This document shows, in pieces, positions 38,808-49,980 of a stretch of DNA of 64,000 nucleotides. Made by a program: the position numbers and the translations under genes. Source of the DNA: Schumannella luteola (GTDB taxonomy: Bacteria > Actinomycetota > Actinomycetes > Actinomycetales > Microbacteriaceae). Numbering within the stretch: position 1 is the stretch's first letter; every line of letters starts with the position of its first letter. The DNA lies in NCBI RefSeq assembly GCF_013408685.1, contig NZ_JACBZY010000001.1:1984001-2048000 (forward strand), given 5' to 3'. Under the pieces are notes generated by a model, which had not been told where the DNA came from, searched no databases, and saw only the letters and a program-made list of their open reading frames with translations.

Positions 38808-40493
38808 CTAGGCGGCGGTGGCGAGGTCCCCTGCGTCGAGGATCGTGTACGAGTAGCCCTGCTCGGCGAGGAAGCGCTGGCGGTTCTGCGCGTAGTCCTG
38901 GTCGATGGTGTCGCGGGCGACGAGGGTGTAGAAGTTCGCGGGCAGTCCGCTCTCCTTCGGGCGCAGCAGGCGACCGAGACGCTGGGCCTCCTCCTGGCGC
39001 GAGCCGAAGGAGCCGGAGACCTGGATGGCGACGGTCGCCTCGGGCAGGTCGACGGAGAAGTTCGCGACCTTCGAGACGACGAGCACGGTGAGCCTGCCGT
39101 CGCGGAAGTCCTGGAACAGCCGCTCGCGCTCGTCGATCGGCGTCGAGCCGGTGAGCTGCGGGGCGTCGAGAGCCGCGGCGAGCTCGTCGATCTGGTCGAG
39201 GTACTGACCGATCACGAGGATGCGCTCGCCCGCGTGCTTGGCCACGAGGTCCTTGACGACCTGCAGCTTCGCCGGGGCGGTCGCCGCGAGACGGTAGCGC
39301 TCGTCGTCGGCGCTCGCCGCGTACTCGAGACGCTCGTCCTGCGGCAGGTCGATGCGCACCTCGTAGCAGCTGGCGGGGGAGATGTAGCCCTGGGCCTCGA
39401 TCTCCTTCCACGGAGCGTCGAAGCGCTTCGGGCCGATGAGCGAGAAGACGTCCGACTCGCGGCCGTCCTCGCGCACGAGGGTCGCGGTGAGGCCCAGGCG
39501 GCGACGCGCCTGCAGGTCGGCGGTGAGCTTGAAGACCGGCGCGGGCAGCAGGTGCACCTCGTCGTAGACGATGAGGCCCCAGTCGAGGGCGTCGAGCAGC
39601 GCCAGGTGCGCGTACTCGCCCTTCCGTCGCGCGGTGAGGATCTGGTAGGTCGCGATCGTGACCGGCTTGATCTCCTTCACCTGCCCCGAGTACTCGCCGA
39701 TCTCCTCCTCGGTCAGGCTCGTGCGCTTGAGCAGCTCGGCCCGCCACTGCCGTGCGCTGACGGTGTTGGTGACGAGGATGAGCGTGGTCGTGCCGGCGGC
39801 GGCCATCGCCCCGGCGCCGACGAGCGTCTTGCCGGCGCCGCAGGGCAGCACGACGACGCCGGAGCCGCCGTCGAAGAAGTTGTCGACCGCCTTCCGCTGG
39901 TAGTCGCGCAGGTGCCAGCCCGACTCGTCCAGCTCGATCTCGTGCGGGGTGCCCGGCGTGTAGCCGGCGTTGTCCTCGGCGGGCCAGCCGAGCTTGAGCA
40001 GCTCCTGCTTGATCTGGCCGCGCGCCCACGGCTGCAGCGTCCACTCGCTCGGGGTGCGGCGCACGCCGAGCAGCGGGCCGACCTTCGCGTTGCGGGTGAT
40101 CTCGCTCATCACGGCCGGGTCGCTGGAACTGAGGATCAGCTCGCCCGGGATCGTGGTCGTCGTGCCGTCGGGGTTCGCCTGCTCGACCTCGGGGTCGCGC
40201 GAGATGACGAGCCGGCCGTAGCGCGCGACGGTCTCGTCGATGTCGATCGACACCGTCTGCGGCACCGGGAACTTCGCGTAGCGGTTCAGCGTGTCGAGCA
40301 TCTGCTCGGCCGTGTGACCGGCGGCGCGCGCGTTCCAGAGTCCGAGGCGCGTGATGCGGTAGGTGTGGATGTGCTCGGGGGCGCGTTCGAGCTCCGCGAA
40401 GACGGCGAGCTCGTGGCGGGCATCCTCGGCGTCGGGATGCGCGACCTCGAGCAGCACGGTGCGGTCGCTCTGCACGATCAGGGGTCCGGACAT
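38808..40493 (-). CDS. XPB-type DNA repair helicase
   Basis: 561 residues from the ATG at 40493 (GGGAGG upstream). Bacterial XPB: N-terminal damage-recognition-like domain, RED-like loop, and helicase motifs GCGAGKTLVG (Walker A, written LPCGAGKTLVG), VYDEVHLLP (DEVH box), LTATLVREDG, and motif VI SRQEEAQRLGRLLRP. It unwinds 3' to 5' and is syntenic with Mycobacterium ercc3. Its usual neighbour, a Helicase_C protein, is here separated from it by ridA and two repeats. Confidence 0.94.
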   Translation of the reverse strand: MSGPLIVQSDRTVLLEVAHPDAEDARHELAVFAELERAPEHIHTYRITRLGLWNARAAGHTAEQMLDTLNRYAKFPVPQTVSIDIDETVARYGRLVISRDPEVEQANPDGTTTTIPGELILSSSDPAVMSEITRNAKVGPLLGVRRTPSEWTLQPWARGQIKQELLKLGWPAEDNAGYTPGTPHEIELDESGWHLRDYQRKAVDNFFDGGSGVVVLPCGAGKTLVGAGAMAAAGTTTLILVTNTVSARQWRAELLKRTSLTEEEIGEYSGQVKEIKPVTIATYQILTARRKGEYAHLALLDALDWGLIVYDEVHLLPAPVFKLTADLQARRRLGLTATLVREDGRESDVFSLIGPKRFDAPWKEIEAQGYISPASCYEVRIDLPQDERLEYAASADDERYRLAATAPAKLQVVKDLVAKHAGERILVIGQYLDQIDELAAALDAPQLTGSTPIDERERLFQDFRDGRLTVLVVSKVANFSVDLPEATVAIQVSGSFGSRQEEAQRLGRLLRPKESGLPANFYTLVARDTIDQDYAQNRQRFLAEQGYSYTILDAGDLATAA

Positions 40494-40580
40494 GACCTCC
40501 CAGATTAGTCGCGTGCGGGGTTCCTGCGCTGGGAGCGCCGGTGATGCTCGACCGGCGCGCCCGACCCGCTGCGGGGATCG

Positions 40581-40650
40581 CGACTTGCCCGCTTCCGCGG
40601 CGTGTCGCCCTCGGGATGCCGCGGAAGCGGGCGACTCACGAACCCGGAGT
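40581..40650. repeat. palindromic repeat copy 1
   Basis: A 70-base element with 14-bp inverted arms CCCGCTTCCGCGGC / GCCGCGGAAGCGGG (40588-40601, 40618-40631) and conserved flanks (CGACTTG..., ...CGACTCACGAAC). A second copy lies at 41090-41160. It lies just before the ridA start. Confidence 0.8.
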
Positions 40651-40664
40651 GCGAGGGTGGGCGC

Positions 40665-41081
40665 GTGAGCGAGAACGACAGCGCCGTGACCCTCCTCCGC
40701 TCGACTCGGCTCAGCGAGGTCGCCGAGTACGCGTACGCCGCGACCGTGCCGGCGGGGACCCGCCTCATCCACCTCGCCGGTTCGTGCCCGCTGGATGCCG
40801 ACGGTGCGACGGTCGCGGTCGGGGACTACGCGGGGCAGGCGGCGCAGTGCGTGGCGAATCTACGGATCGCGCTCGACGACTGCGGCGCGGCGCTGACGGA
40901 TGTGCTCAGCACCCGCGTGCTCGTCGCCTCCTCGCAGCAGGCCGATCTGGTCGCCGCATGGGAGGTCGTGCGCGACGCCTTCGGCGAGCACGCCGTGCCG
41001 AGCACGTTGCTCGGCGTGACGGTGCTCGGCTACGACGACCAGCTCGTCGAGGTCGAGGCGGTCGCCGCCGTGCGCGACTGA
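40665..41081 (+). CDS. RidA-family protein (reactive intermediate deaminase)
   Basis: 138 residues from the GTG at 40665. YjgF/YER057c/UK114 fold: LIHLAGSCPLDADG, VGDYAGQAAQCVANLRIALDDCGAALTDVLSTRVLV, and LVEVEAVAAV at the end. The Arg that binds the substrate carboxylate is seen as TRVLV, and the closing Glu is present. Such proteins hydrolyse enamine/imine intermediates. It sits on the opposite strand to its neighbours and is framed by two copies of one palindromic repeat. Confidence 0.88.
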   Translation: MSENDSAVTLLRSTRLSEVAEYAYAATVPAGTRLIHLAGSCPLDADGATVAVGDYAGQAAQCVANLRIALDDCGAALTDVLSTRVLVASSQQADLVAAWEVVRDAFGEHAVPSTLLGVTVLGYDDQLVEVEAVAAVRD

Positions 41082-41089
41082 CCGACCGC

Positions 41090-41160
41090 CGAGTCGCCCC
41101 GTTCCGCGGCGTGTCGCGGCGGTGAAGCAGCGGAAGCGGGCAACTCGCGAACGTGAGTGG
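41090..41160. repeat. palindromic repeat copy 2
   Basis: Aligns with copy 1 in both arms (TTCCGCGGCGTGTCGC shared, GCGGAAGCGGGC shared, then ACTCnCGAAC), while the loop has diverged. It begins 9 bases after the ridA stop. Confidence 0.75.
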
Positions 41161-41181
41161 CACGAGCGCGGCCAGCGCGGC

Positions 41182-43083
41182 TCAGTCGAGCGGCACGACC
41201 GACGTGATCGAACTGAGCGGCAGGGTGCGCTCGAGGTCGGCGCGGGCGTCGCGGGCGCGCAGGCGTCCGCCCGCGACCGAGGCGGGCTCGAGGCGCAGCT
41301 CGACGTCGGAGCCGTCGGGCATCCGCACGGTCACGACGACCGGGGTGCGCCCCTTCGCGGCGAGCTCGAGCTGCCGGGCGATCCACGCCGCCCCGCCCGT
41401 CTCGTCGTCGGAGCCGGTCGCTCCCGAGGTCGCGGCACCCGATTCGCGCAGGCGTTTCACGAGCTCGACGGCAGGATCGCGCCGCGCTCCGCCCGCGGCC
41501 GGCGCGACGGTGGTGCGACGCGACACCGGCTGGATGACGCCCGTGGCGTCTTCGAGCACGGCCGGATAGCGCGCATCCACGATCGACCAGAACAGCACAC
41601 TCGCCTCGACCCGGCTGACCGCGCGGTGCTCGCCCGAGTGGATCAGCGCGAGCGAGCCGAGGGCGGAGTCGACCGTGAGCTGACGCAGCAGCGCCGGGTC
41701 GTCGCTGCGCACGTAGCTGCGGGCGCCCGCATCCGCACCGCGGTCGGCCTCCGCGATCGCGCCGACCCGCAGCGCGCCGAAGCGCTCGGCGGTGTCGCGG
41801 ATGAGGTAGTCGAGCGGCTGCGGAACCCCGGTGAGCGAGATGCCGGCGAGGAAGTCGCGGATCGTCTCGTCGGTCTCGCCCCGCGCGAGTGCGCGCCCGA
41901 GCGACGCGGCGGTGATGCGGTAGGTGGAGGCGAGGCCGCGCGCCTCGACGTCGGCCATCGAGCGCAGGCGGCCGTCGAGATCGGCGCGCAGCGGGCCGGG
42001 CGCGATGATCGTCAGGTCGTGCTGCAGGTAGACCTGCTCGACATGCGCGGGGAACAGCGCGGCGACGCGCTCGCGAGCGGCGGCGACGCCGTCGATCAGC
42101 AGCGCGCGCCCCGGACCCGAGGGGGTCGCGTCGATCGTGATGCCCAGCAGGCGGGCGTGCGCGCGGGCCGACTCGACTCGGCGCAGCATCCGCTCGGCCG
42201 AGCCCGGGTAGAACCAGGCCAGGTACTGCAGCAGGCCGTCGTCCCACTCGGCGGCGGCGCGCTCCTCGAGCAGGCGGCGCACGTCAGGGGCGAGCCGCGC
42301 GATCCATGCCGCGGCGAGCGTCGACCAGCGTTCGGCGTCGTCGAGCCCGAGCCATTCGGCTCCGGCGGCGGTGACCGCGAGCGCGGCGCCGTCGTCGCCG
42401 ACGAGCTCGGCACGCTCGGCCAGGTCGAGCAGGGGGGTCAGATCGTCTTGCTCGGCGCCGATCGAGGCAGCGAGACGCCGCGTCTCGGGCAGCGCGATCC
42501 CGCCTTTCGCGAGGCGTCGCGCCGGCTCGCGCTGCAGCTCGGCGACGAGCTCGGTGACCCGGCCGGTGGCGGCGAAGGCGCGCTCGCCGGCGAGGCGGTC
42601 GACGGCGTCCCGATCGGCGTCGCTCACCGGCACGAGCGCGCCGGGCGCGGGCGTCCAGATGAGCTCGTCGGCGCTCGGCAGGTCGAACGACGGCCAGGCC
42701 GCGAGCTGCTCGGCGACGCCGTCCCAGGGGGCGACCCGGTCGGACTCCACGGCCGCGAGCCCGAGCTCGGCGAGCACGGCCGCACGGCGACGCACCTCGG
42801 TCGAGGCGCTGCCGATGCGCTCGGCGAGCTGCTCGACGGTCGGCGCGCGGCCCGCGGCGGAGAGCTCGGCGGCGCCGGCGAGCACCGCGAGCGCATGACG
42901 GTCGAGGCCCTCGAGCGCGCGCTGCACGCTCGGACGGTCGAGCAGGGCCTCGGCGAGGTCGAACCAGTCGCGCAGCCCGGCAGAGCGCACCTCGCGCTCG
43001 CGCAGCAGACGCAGCAGAGCGTCGTCGTCGAGCGCGCGCAGCCGAGCCGCGAGCGCGAGAGCCGAACTGCTAGCGGCGGGCAT
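41182..43083 (-). CDS. helicase-associated (Helicase_C_3) protein, XPB partner
   Basis: 633 residues. N-terminal winged-helix-like repeats (LAGAAELSAAGRAPTVEQLAERIG), then a Helicase_C_3 region resembling the C-terminal lobe of XPB/Ssl2 (VYLQHDLTIIAPGPLRADLDGRLRSMADVEARGLASTYRITAASLGRALARG ... DYLIRDTAERFGALRVG). There are no ATPase motifs. In Mycobacterium the syntenic Rv0862c neighbours ercc3. It probably works with XPB in repair. The stop of the membrane-protein gene upstream overlaps its start by 14 bases. Confidence 0.88.
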   Translation of the reverse strand: MPAASSSALALAARLRALDDDALLRLLREREVRSAGLRDWFDLAEALLDRPSVQRALEGLDRHALAVLAGAAELSAAGRAPTVEQLAERIGSASTEVRRRAAVLAELGLAAVESDRVAPWDGVAEQLAAWPSFDLPSADELIWTPAPGALVPVSDADRDAVDRLAGERAFAATGRVTELVAELQREPARRLAKGGIALPETRRLAASIGAEQDDLTPLLDLAERAELVGDDGAALAVTAAGAEWLGLDDAERWSTLAAAWIARLAPDVRRLLEERAAAEWDDGLLQYLAWFYPGSAERMLRRVESARAHARLLGITIDATPSGPGRALLIDGVAAARERVAALFPAHVEQVYLQHDLTIIAPGPLRADLDGRLRSMADVEARGLASTYRITAASLGRALARGETDETIRDFLAGISLTGVPQPLDYLIRDTAERFGALRVGAIAEADRGADAGARSYVRSDDPALLRQLTVDSALGSLALIHSGEHRAVSRVEASVLFWSIVDARYPAVLEDATGVIQPVSRRTTVAPAAGGARRDPAVELVKRLRESGAATSGATGSDDETGGAAWIARQLELAAKGRTPVVVTVRMPDGSDVELRLEPASVAGGRLRARDARADLERTLPLSSITSVVPLD

Positions 43084-43336
43084 CCTGCTGCGATTCGCGG
43101 CGGCGGCGCAGTCCCGAGACGAAGATGAAGGCGATCAGCAGCACGAGGCCGATCGCGAGAGCGGGCAGCGGCAGCCAGCGGGCGAACTGACCGGCTCCGC
43201 TCGAGAGCGAGACCTTGGTCAGCGCGAGGATCAGGATCACGACGATGTCGACGATCGCCACTCCGAGCACGGTGGCGGCCATGACGCCGAGCGCGCGTTC
43301 GATACGATTGGAGCGCACCGGGGTGTCGTTCGGCAT
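43070..43336 (-). CDS. small two-span membrane protein
   Basis: 88 residues from the ATG at 43336. Two hydrophobic segments (about 18-38, VMAATVLGVAIVDIVVILILAL, and 54-76, LPLPALAIGLVLLIAFIFVSGL) then an Arg/Gln-rich tail. Overlaps the start of the Helicase_C gene by 14 bases, so the two are coupled. Function unknown. Confidence 0.75.
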   Translation of the reverse strand: MPNDTPVRSNRIERALGVMAATVLGVAIVDIVVILILALTKVSLSSGAGQFARWLPLPALAIGLVLLIAFIFVSGLRRRRESQQDARR

Positions 43337-43395
43337 CCCACCAGGATAGGCCCGCTCGGGCCGCCCTACTTCCCCCACATCGAGAGGCTGCCGCG

Positions 43396-43779
43396 ATGCC
43401 CACCGGCAAGGTCAAGTTCTACGACGAGGAGAAGGGCTTCGGCTTCATCGCCGCCGATGACGGCCAGGAGGTCTTCCTGCACGCGTCGGCTCTGCCGAGC
43501 GGCGTCACCACCGTGCGCGCCGGCACCCGCCTCGAGTTCGGCATCGCCGACGGCCGCAAGGGCGCTCAGGCGCTCTCGGTGCGCATGCTCGACACGCCAA
43601 TCCCGCTCTCGAAGATGAACCGTCGCTCGGCCGAGGACATGGCCGTCGTCATCGAGGACCTCGTGAAGCTGCTCGACGGCATCGGCGAGGGTCTGCGTCG
43701 CGGCCGGTACCCCGACAAGAGCCACGGCGGCAAGCTCGCGGCCGTGCTGCGCCGCGTCGCCGACGATCTCGATGCCTGA
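43396..43779 (+). CDS. cold-shock-domain protein with helical extension
   Basis: 127 residues: one cold-shock domain (1-67, with KGFGFIAA and VFLHASAL as RNP1 and RNP2) followed by a 60-residue helical tail (MNRRSAEDMAVVIEDLVKLLDGIGEGL...LAAVLRRVADDLDA), longer than CspA. The actinobacterial CspB neighbour of the DUF3027 gene. The stop overlaps the next start region (the ATG at 43772 lies 8 bases inside). Confidence 0.9.
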   Translation: MPTGKVKFYDEEKGFGFIAADDGQEVFLHASALPSGVTTVRAGTRLEFGIADGRKGAQALSVRMLDTPIPLSKMNRRSAEDMAVVIEDLVKLLDGIGEGLRRGRYPDKSHGGKLAAVLRRVADDLDA

Positions 43780-44383
43780 GGCCGCGACGATGACCAGCCG
43801 AGTGGATGTGGCGCGCGCCGCCCTGAGCGAGATCACGCCCGAGTCGCAGGTCGGCGACCTGACGAGCGAGACGACCGATGACGAGGGCGTGACCACGCTC
43901 ACCTTCGCGGCGACGATGCTCGGCTACCCCGGCTGGCACTGGACCGTCAGCGTCGCCCAGCTCGAGGGCGAGGAGCCGACCGTGCTCGAAGCCGAGCTGC
44001 TGCCCGGCGACGGAGCCCTCATCGCGCCCGACTGGGTGCCGTGGTCGGTGCGACTCGAGGAGTACAAGGCCGCGCAGGCGGCAGAGGCTGCCGCACGCAA
44101 GGCGGCGGGCGAGTCGGATGACGACGACGAGCACGACGATGACGACGACGAGTTCGATGACGACGACGAGGAGTCGGACGCCGACGACGAGTCGGACGAC
44201 GACGACTTCGACGATCACGACGACGAGCACGGCGAGGACTTCGGCGACGATGTCTACGACGGCCTCGATCCCGAGGCGGCGGCCGGCCACCACGGCGTCG
44301 ACGGCGACAGCGCGGATGACGACAGCGCCGCCGACGACGACGCTCACGACGATCGCGCCGCGGGGCACGACGACGAGGAATGA
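43772..44383 (+). CDS. DUF3027 protein with a long acidic tail
   Basis: 203 residues. The conserved DUF3027 core (about 5-105) includes LGYPGWHWTVSVAQLEG, VLEAELLPGDGALIAPDWVPWSVRLEEYKAAQ. The remaining 95 residues are almost wholly Asp/Glu/His/Ala, highly charged and disordered. Start taken at 43772, overlapping the preceding gene. An internal ATG at 43790 is an alternative. Function unknown. The linkage to a cold-shock protein suggests an RNA-related role, and the acidic tail could mimic nucleic acid or bind a basic partner. Confidence 0.85.
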   Translation: MPEAATMTSRVDVARAALSEITPESQVGDLTSETTDDEGVTTLTFAATMLGYPGWHWTVSVAQLEGEEPTVLEAELLPGDGALIAPDWVPWSVRLEEYKAAQAAEAAARKAAGESDDDDEHDDDDDEFDDDDEESDADDESDDDDFDDHDDEHGEDFGDDVYDGLDPEAAAGHHGVDGDSADDDSAADDDAHDDRAAGHDDEE

Positions 44384-44416
44384 CCCCGTCTCCGCGGACT
44401 GACCGCGGGACAGACG

Positions 44417-44448
44417 ACAGGGCCGGGGATGCGCATCCCCGGCCCTGT
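44417..44448. terminator. bidirectional terminator
   Basis: A perfect 16-bp palindrome per arm (44417-44432 with 44433-44448) between the convergent DUF3027 and DUF2530 genes. Confidence 0.8.
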
Positions 44449-44453
44449 TCGCG

Positions 44454-44771
44454 TCAGTCGCCCGAATCCGGATTCGATCCGGCAGCGGTGGCGGCGTCGC
44501 CCGGCCGCCCGGCGGCTTCCGCATCGCGGCGCCGCAGCCGCCCGCGCCGCAGCTGCGTGTAGACGAGCCCGCCGAGCCCGAGCGTGATGCCGACGACGCT
44601 CGTCCACAGCCAGCCCTCGTACCCGCCGGCGACGAGCGGGCGCAGTCCGATCAGCAGCCCGCAGAGCGCCAGGATCCACAGGGCCAGCCCGACGAGGATC
44701 GCGGCGCGGTCGTCCGTCTTCAGGGGAGCGGGGTCGGGCTTGCGCTCGGCGCTCGGAACGTAGAAGCGCAT
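44454..44771 (-). CDS. DUF2530 membrane protein
   Basis: 105 residues from the ATG at 44771, which has AGGAGG 6 bases upstream. The GTG at 44777 would sit directly on that site and is rejected. Two membrane segments (ILVGLALWILALCGLLIGL and LWTSVVGITLGLGGLVYTQL), a basic linker, and a Ser/Ala/Gly tail. Family known only as DUF2530, found beside serC and the DUF3027 gene in Mycobacterium. Confidence 0.85.
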   Translation of the reverse strand: MRFYVPSAERKPDPAPLKTDDRAAILVGLALWILALCGLLIGLRPLVAGGYEGWLWTSVVGITLGLGGLVYTQLRRGRLRRRDAEAAGRPGDAATAAGSNPDSGD

Positions 44772-44827
44772 CCTCACCCTCCTGACGCCGTGGCGCCCTC
44801 ACGACCGGGCGATGCCCGGCCGTCGCG

Positions 44828-47133
<2,306 letters not shown>

Positions 47134-47135
<2 letters not shown>

Positions 47136-47163
47136 GGCGCTGTCGTTCGCGACGGCGCCTTTT
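47134..47163 (+). terminator. terminator with UUCG loop and T run
   Basis: A 13-bp stem with one G-U pair (47134-47145 region with 47150-47161), TTCG tetraloop closed C-G-type, followed by TTTT. It is the only hairpin in the window that also has a T tract. It ends a transcript started within 46850-47033. Confidence 0.8.
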
Positions 47164-47246
47164 CTCGTCTTCGGGCACCTCTCCTCCCCGCTGATCGCGT
47201 GGCTGGATCACCTGCACTCCATGCGGGTCGACTCGAGAGGACGCCC

Positions 47247-47744
47247 ATGCGCACCCTGGTACTCAATGCCGGATACGAGCCCCTGGCGGTCGTGTCGTTC
47301 AAGCGAGCCCTCGTGCTCGTGATGAGCGGCAAGGCGGCCATCCTGGCCCGCGACGACGGGCACCCGGTGCTCTCGCGGTCGGGGGAGTGGGATCGGCCGG
47401 CGGTCATCCTGCTCACCCGCTATGTGCGGCTGCCGCACGGGCGCAGCGTGCCCGTCTCGCGACGCGGCGTGCTGCGGCGCGACTCGCAGCGCTGCGGCTA
47501 CTGCGGCCTGTCGGCGTCGACGATCGACCACGTCATGCCGCGGTCGCGCGGGGGAGCGGACAGCTGGGAGAACCTCGTCGCGTGCTGCCTGAAGTGCAAC
47601 AACGTGAAGGGCGACCGCACCCCGCAGGAGATGGGGTGGACGCTGCGGCACCAGCCGCGGGCGCCGCACGGCTCGGCGTGGATGGTGCGGGGCGTCGAGC
47701 GCCCGCAGAGTGAGTGGAGCCCGTTCCTCGCCGACGCGGCGTGA
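47247..47744 (+). CDS. HNH endonuclease-family protein
   Basis: 165 residues from the ATG at 47247 (GAGAGGA upstream). Starts MRTLVLNAGYEPLAVVSFKRALVLVMSGKAA, typical of the actinobacterial HNH family. The metal finger and catalytic His are seen in RCGYCGLSASTIDHVMPRSRGG and ENLVACCLKCNNVKGDRTP. DNA-binding and nuclease role is inferred from the fold. The target is unknown. Confidence 0.92.
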   Translation: MRTLVLNAGYEPLAVVSFKRALVLVMSGKAAILARDDGHPVLSRSGEWDRPAVILLTRYVRLPHGRSVPVSRRGVLRRDSQRCGYCGLSASTIDHVMPRSRGGADSWENLVACCLKCNNVKGDRTPQEMGWTLRHQPRAPHGSAWMVRGVERPQSEWSPFLADAA

Positions 47745-48017
47745 GGCTCCGGCTCGTCTCGCGGCACTGCCGCGGGGCGTCGGCGTGCTCCCGTGAAGGT
47801 GCCGCCGTGGCGTGTGCGCTGTCCGCTTGTGTGGGGACGCATCCGTTCGTGTTTGCTGAGCATCCATCGCGATATCGACGGTTTTCGGCTGTTCAGCGTG
47901 CGAATCCGTGATCAGATGGCCGCCCCCGCAGTGGGGTCTAACGTTTTCGTTACCTCGGCGTGACAATCGGTGGATGGTCGTCTACCCTCGAAAGGTCGCT
48001 TACCCGGAGGCTGTGCT

Positions 48018-49388
48018 GTGACGGAACCCGAGATCCCCGATTCGCTGGGGTTTCTCTTCGGTGACCTGACTGAGTCAGGTGCCGGAACCGAGAAGAACAA
48101 GACCACGCCGGACGCGCTCGCATCTGAGAGCGCTGCCGCAGCCGCTGAGCGACCCTTCCCGTCGCGTCGTGAGCTGCGTGCGCAGCGCGAGGCCGCCGAG
48201 CGCGCTGCCGCTGCCGGGCTCGTCGACGCTCCGGTCGCCGCCGAGGCCGCCGCGCCCGTCGTGACCCCAGCCCCGAGCGTCGCCGCCCCGGCCGAGATCG
48301 CTCCGACTCCCGCCCAGTCGGCGGAGGCGGTGCTCGCCCAGATCATGGGAGACCAGCCCACCGCGACCGAGATCGCCGCGGCACCCGCCGTCCCCGTCGC
48401 CCCCGCCGAGGTGCGCGCGCACGCCGAGTCGGCCATCCCGGTCGCCCAGCCCACGCACGTCGAGCAGGCCGCGCCCGTCGTGGCATCCACGGGCATCGAC
48501 CCGATCGCCTCGGCCCCGGCCACCGCATCCATCGAGATCGTCACGCCGGCCGTCGTCGCCTCGACCGCCCCCGCCGTGCGCGACCGTCGCGTCAAGCGCA
48601 CCCAGGGCGTCGCCCGCACGACCGGGGCTCGTCCGTCGTCGAGCACCGCCGCGGGCTCGTCGTTCCGCAAGCCCGCGAAGCGCGGACTCCGCCAGCGCAT
48701 CACCGCCACCGGCACGATGCTGCTCGTCGGCGGGCTCTTCGCCTCGCTCGCTCTGCCCGCCTACGCCTTCGACGACGAGGGCAAGCCGACCGCCGCCACG
48801 CAGGCCGCGCTCGAGGGCGACACCCAGAAGCTCTCGGTCGCCGGCGATGTGGCACAGGGTGCCGTCGCCCGCGACGCCTACGGCGTCACCAAGGCCGCCG
48901 ACCTGCGCGCGCTCTACTCGAACGCGCTGCGTCAGAAGAACCTCCAGGCCTACCTCGCCTCCGGCGCGAAGGCGCAGGGTGACGACTACCCCTACGCCAC
49001 CGACCTCACGCGCAACGAGGGCGGCGGGCTCTCGCCGTTCCGCTACTACTACCGCGAGTGCGTCGACTTCGTCGCCTGGCGCCTCAACCGCGACCAGGGT
49101 GTCACCCAGGCGCCGTGGAAGTGGGACTGGTCGAACCTGACCCCGAACGGCGGCAACGCGAGCCAGTGGAAGTCGGCGTGGATCAACCACGGCTGGCCCA
49201 CCGGCAACACCCCCGAGGTCGGTGCCGTGGCGTGGTTCAACTACAACCACGTCGCCTACGTCAGCGGCATCCTCGCCGACGGCTCGGTGTTGCTCGAGGA
49301 GTACAACATGGGCGGCAAGCACCAGTACGGCCAGCGCGTCGTGCAGGTCAGCGAGATCCCGCTCTTCCTCTACGCGCCGCCCGCCTGA
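48018..49388 (+). CDS. CHAP-domain cell-wall amidase with long N-terminal region
   Basis: 456 residues from the GTG at 48018 (CCGGAGG upstream). Residues 1 to about 200 are Ala/Pro/Glu-rich and disordered. A membrane or late signal segment lies near 232-252 (GTMLLVGGLFASLALPAYA, with basic residues before it). The rest, outside the membrane, ends in a CHAP domain (about 340-456): catalytic Cys in YYRECVDFVAWRL and His in NYNHVAYVSGI. This cleaves peptidoglycan cross-bridges or stem peptides. The 230-residue region before the export signal is unusually long for a secreted enzyme. Confidence 0.88.
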   Translation: MTEPEIPDSLGFLFGDLTESGAGTEKNKTTPDALASESAAAAAERPFPSRRELRAQREAAERAAAAGLVDAPVAAEAAAPVVTPAPSVAAPAEIAPTPAQSAEAVLAQIMGDQPTATEIAAAPAVPVAPAEVRAHAESAIPVAQPTHVEQAAPVVASTGIDPIASAPATASIEIVTPAVVASTAPAVRDRRVKRTQGVARTTGARPSSSTAAGSSFRKPAKRGLRQRITATGTMLLVGGLFASLALPAYAFDDEGKPTAATQAALEGDTQKLSVAGDVAQGAVARDAYGVTKAADLRALYSNALRQKNLQAYLASGAKAQGDDYPYATDLTRNEGGGLSPFRYYYRECVDFVAWRLNRDQGVTQAPWKWDWSNLTPNGGNASQWKSAWINHGWPTGNTPEVGAVAWFNYNHVAYVSGILADGSVLLEEYNMGGKHQYGQRVVQVSEIPLFLYAPPA

Positions 49389-49476
49389 TCGGTTCACTGA
49401 CGCGACTTCCGCGCGTCACCGGTCGGTGGGATGCTGACTTCCGTGGCGCCGTACGGTGCCGGGAAGAGAGTGCATC

Positions 49477-49899
49477 GTGGCCGTCCTGAATCCGTATCTG
49501 AACTTCCGCGACAACGCGCGCCAGGCGATCGAGTTCTACCACTCGATCTTCGGCGGCGATCTGACCATCACGACCTTCGGCGAGCTCCAGATGCCCGGCA
49601 TCGAGGAGTCGGAGTACGACAAGGTCATGCACTCGCAGATCGACAACACCCCGGCCGGCTTCACGCTCATGGCCTCCGACACCCCGGCGTACATGCAGTA
49701 CGCCCCGGCGAGCGCGTTCAGCGTCTCGCTCAGCGGTGACGAGGAGGAGCTGCTGCGCGGTTACTGGGACAAGCTCTCCGAGGGCGCGACCGTCTCGATG
49801 CCGCTCGGCGAGGCCCCCTGGGGTGGCATCTTCGGCATGCTGGACGACAAGTTCGGCACGAGCTGGCTCGTGAACATCAACGCGCCCGGTCAGGCCTGA
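49477..49899 (+). CDS. VOC/PhnB-like protein
   Basis: 140 residues from the GTG at 49477 (GGGAAGAGAG upstream). Starts VAVLNPYLNFRDNARQAIEFYHSIFGGDLTI, the PhnB-type vicinal-oxygen-chelate fold (glyoxalase/DUF1338-like). Ends GIFGMLDDKFGTSWLVNIN. Metal ligands are not all obvious. Function unknown, commonly annotated as a glyoxalase-like protein. A terminator hairpin follows. Confidence 0.88.
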   Translation: MAVLNPYLNFRDNARQAIEFYHSIFGGDLTITTFGELQMPGIEESEYDKVMHSQIDNTPAGFTLMASDTPAYMQYAPASAFSVSLSGDEEELLRGYWDKLSEGATVSMPLGEAPWGGIFGMLDDKFGTSWLVNINAPGQA

Positions 49900-49923
49900 T
49901 CGGACCGGCATCCGGCTCCACCT

Positions 49924-49955
49924 CGGAGGGCGCTCACTGCGGCGGGCGCCCTCCG
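49924..49955. terminator. terminator after the VOC gene
   Basis: 10-bp stem CGGAGGGCGC (49924-49933) with GCGCCCTCCG (49946-49955), 24 bases past the stop. Confidence 0.7.
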
Positions 49956-49980
49956 TCGTCTCGGTAGAGTGGATGCGCCG

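Noticed and set aside
47745-48017. c-di-AMP riboswitch before the CHAP gene
   Set aside because: Such switches often precede wall hydrolase genes, but I find none of the conserved junction sequences here.
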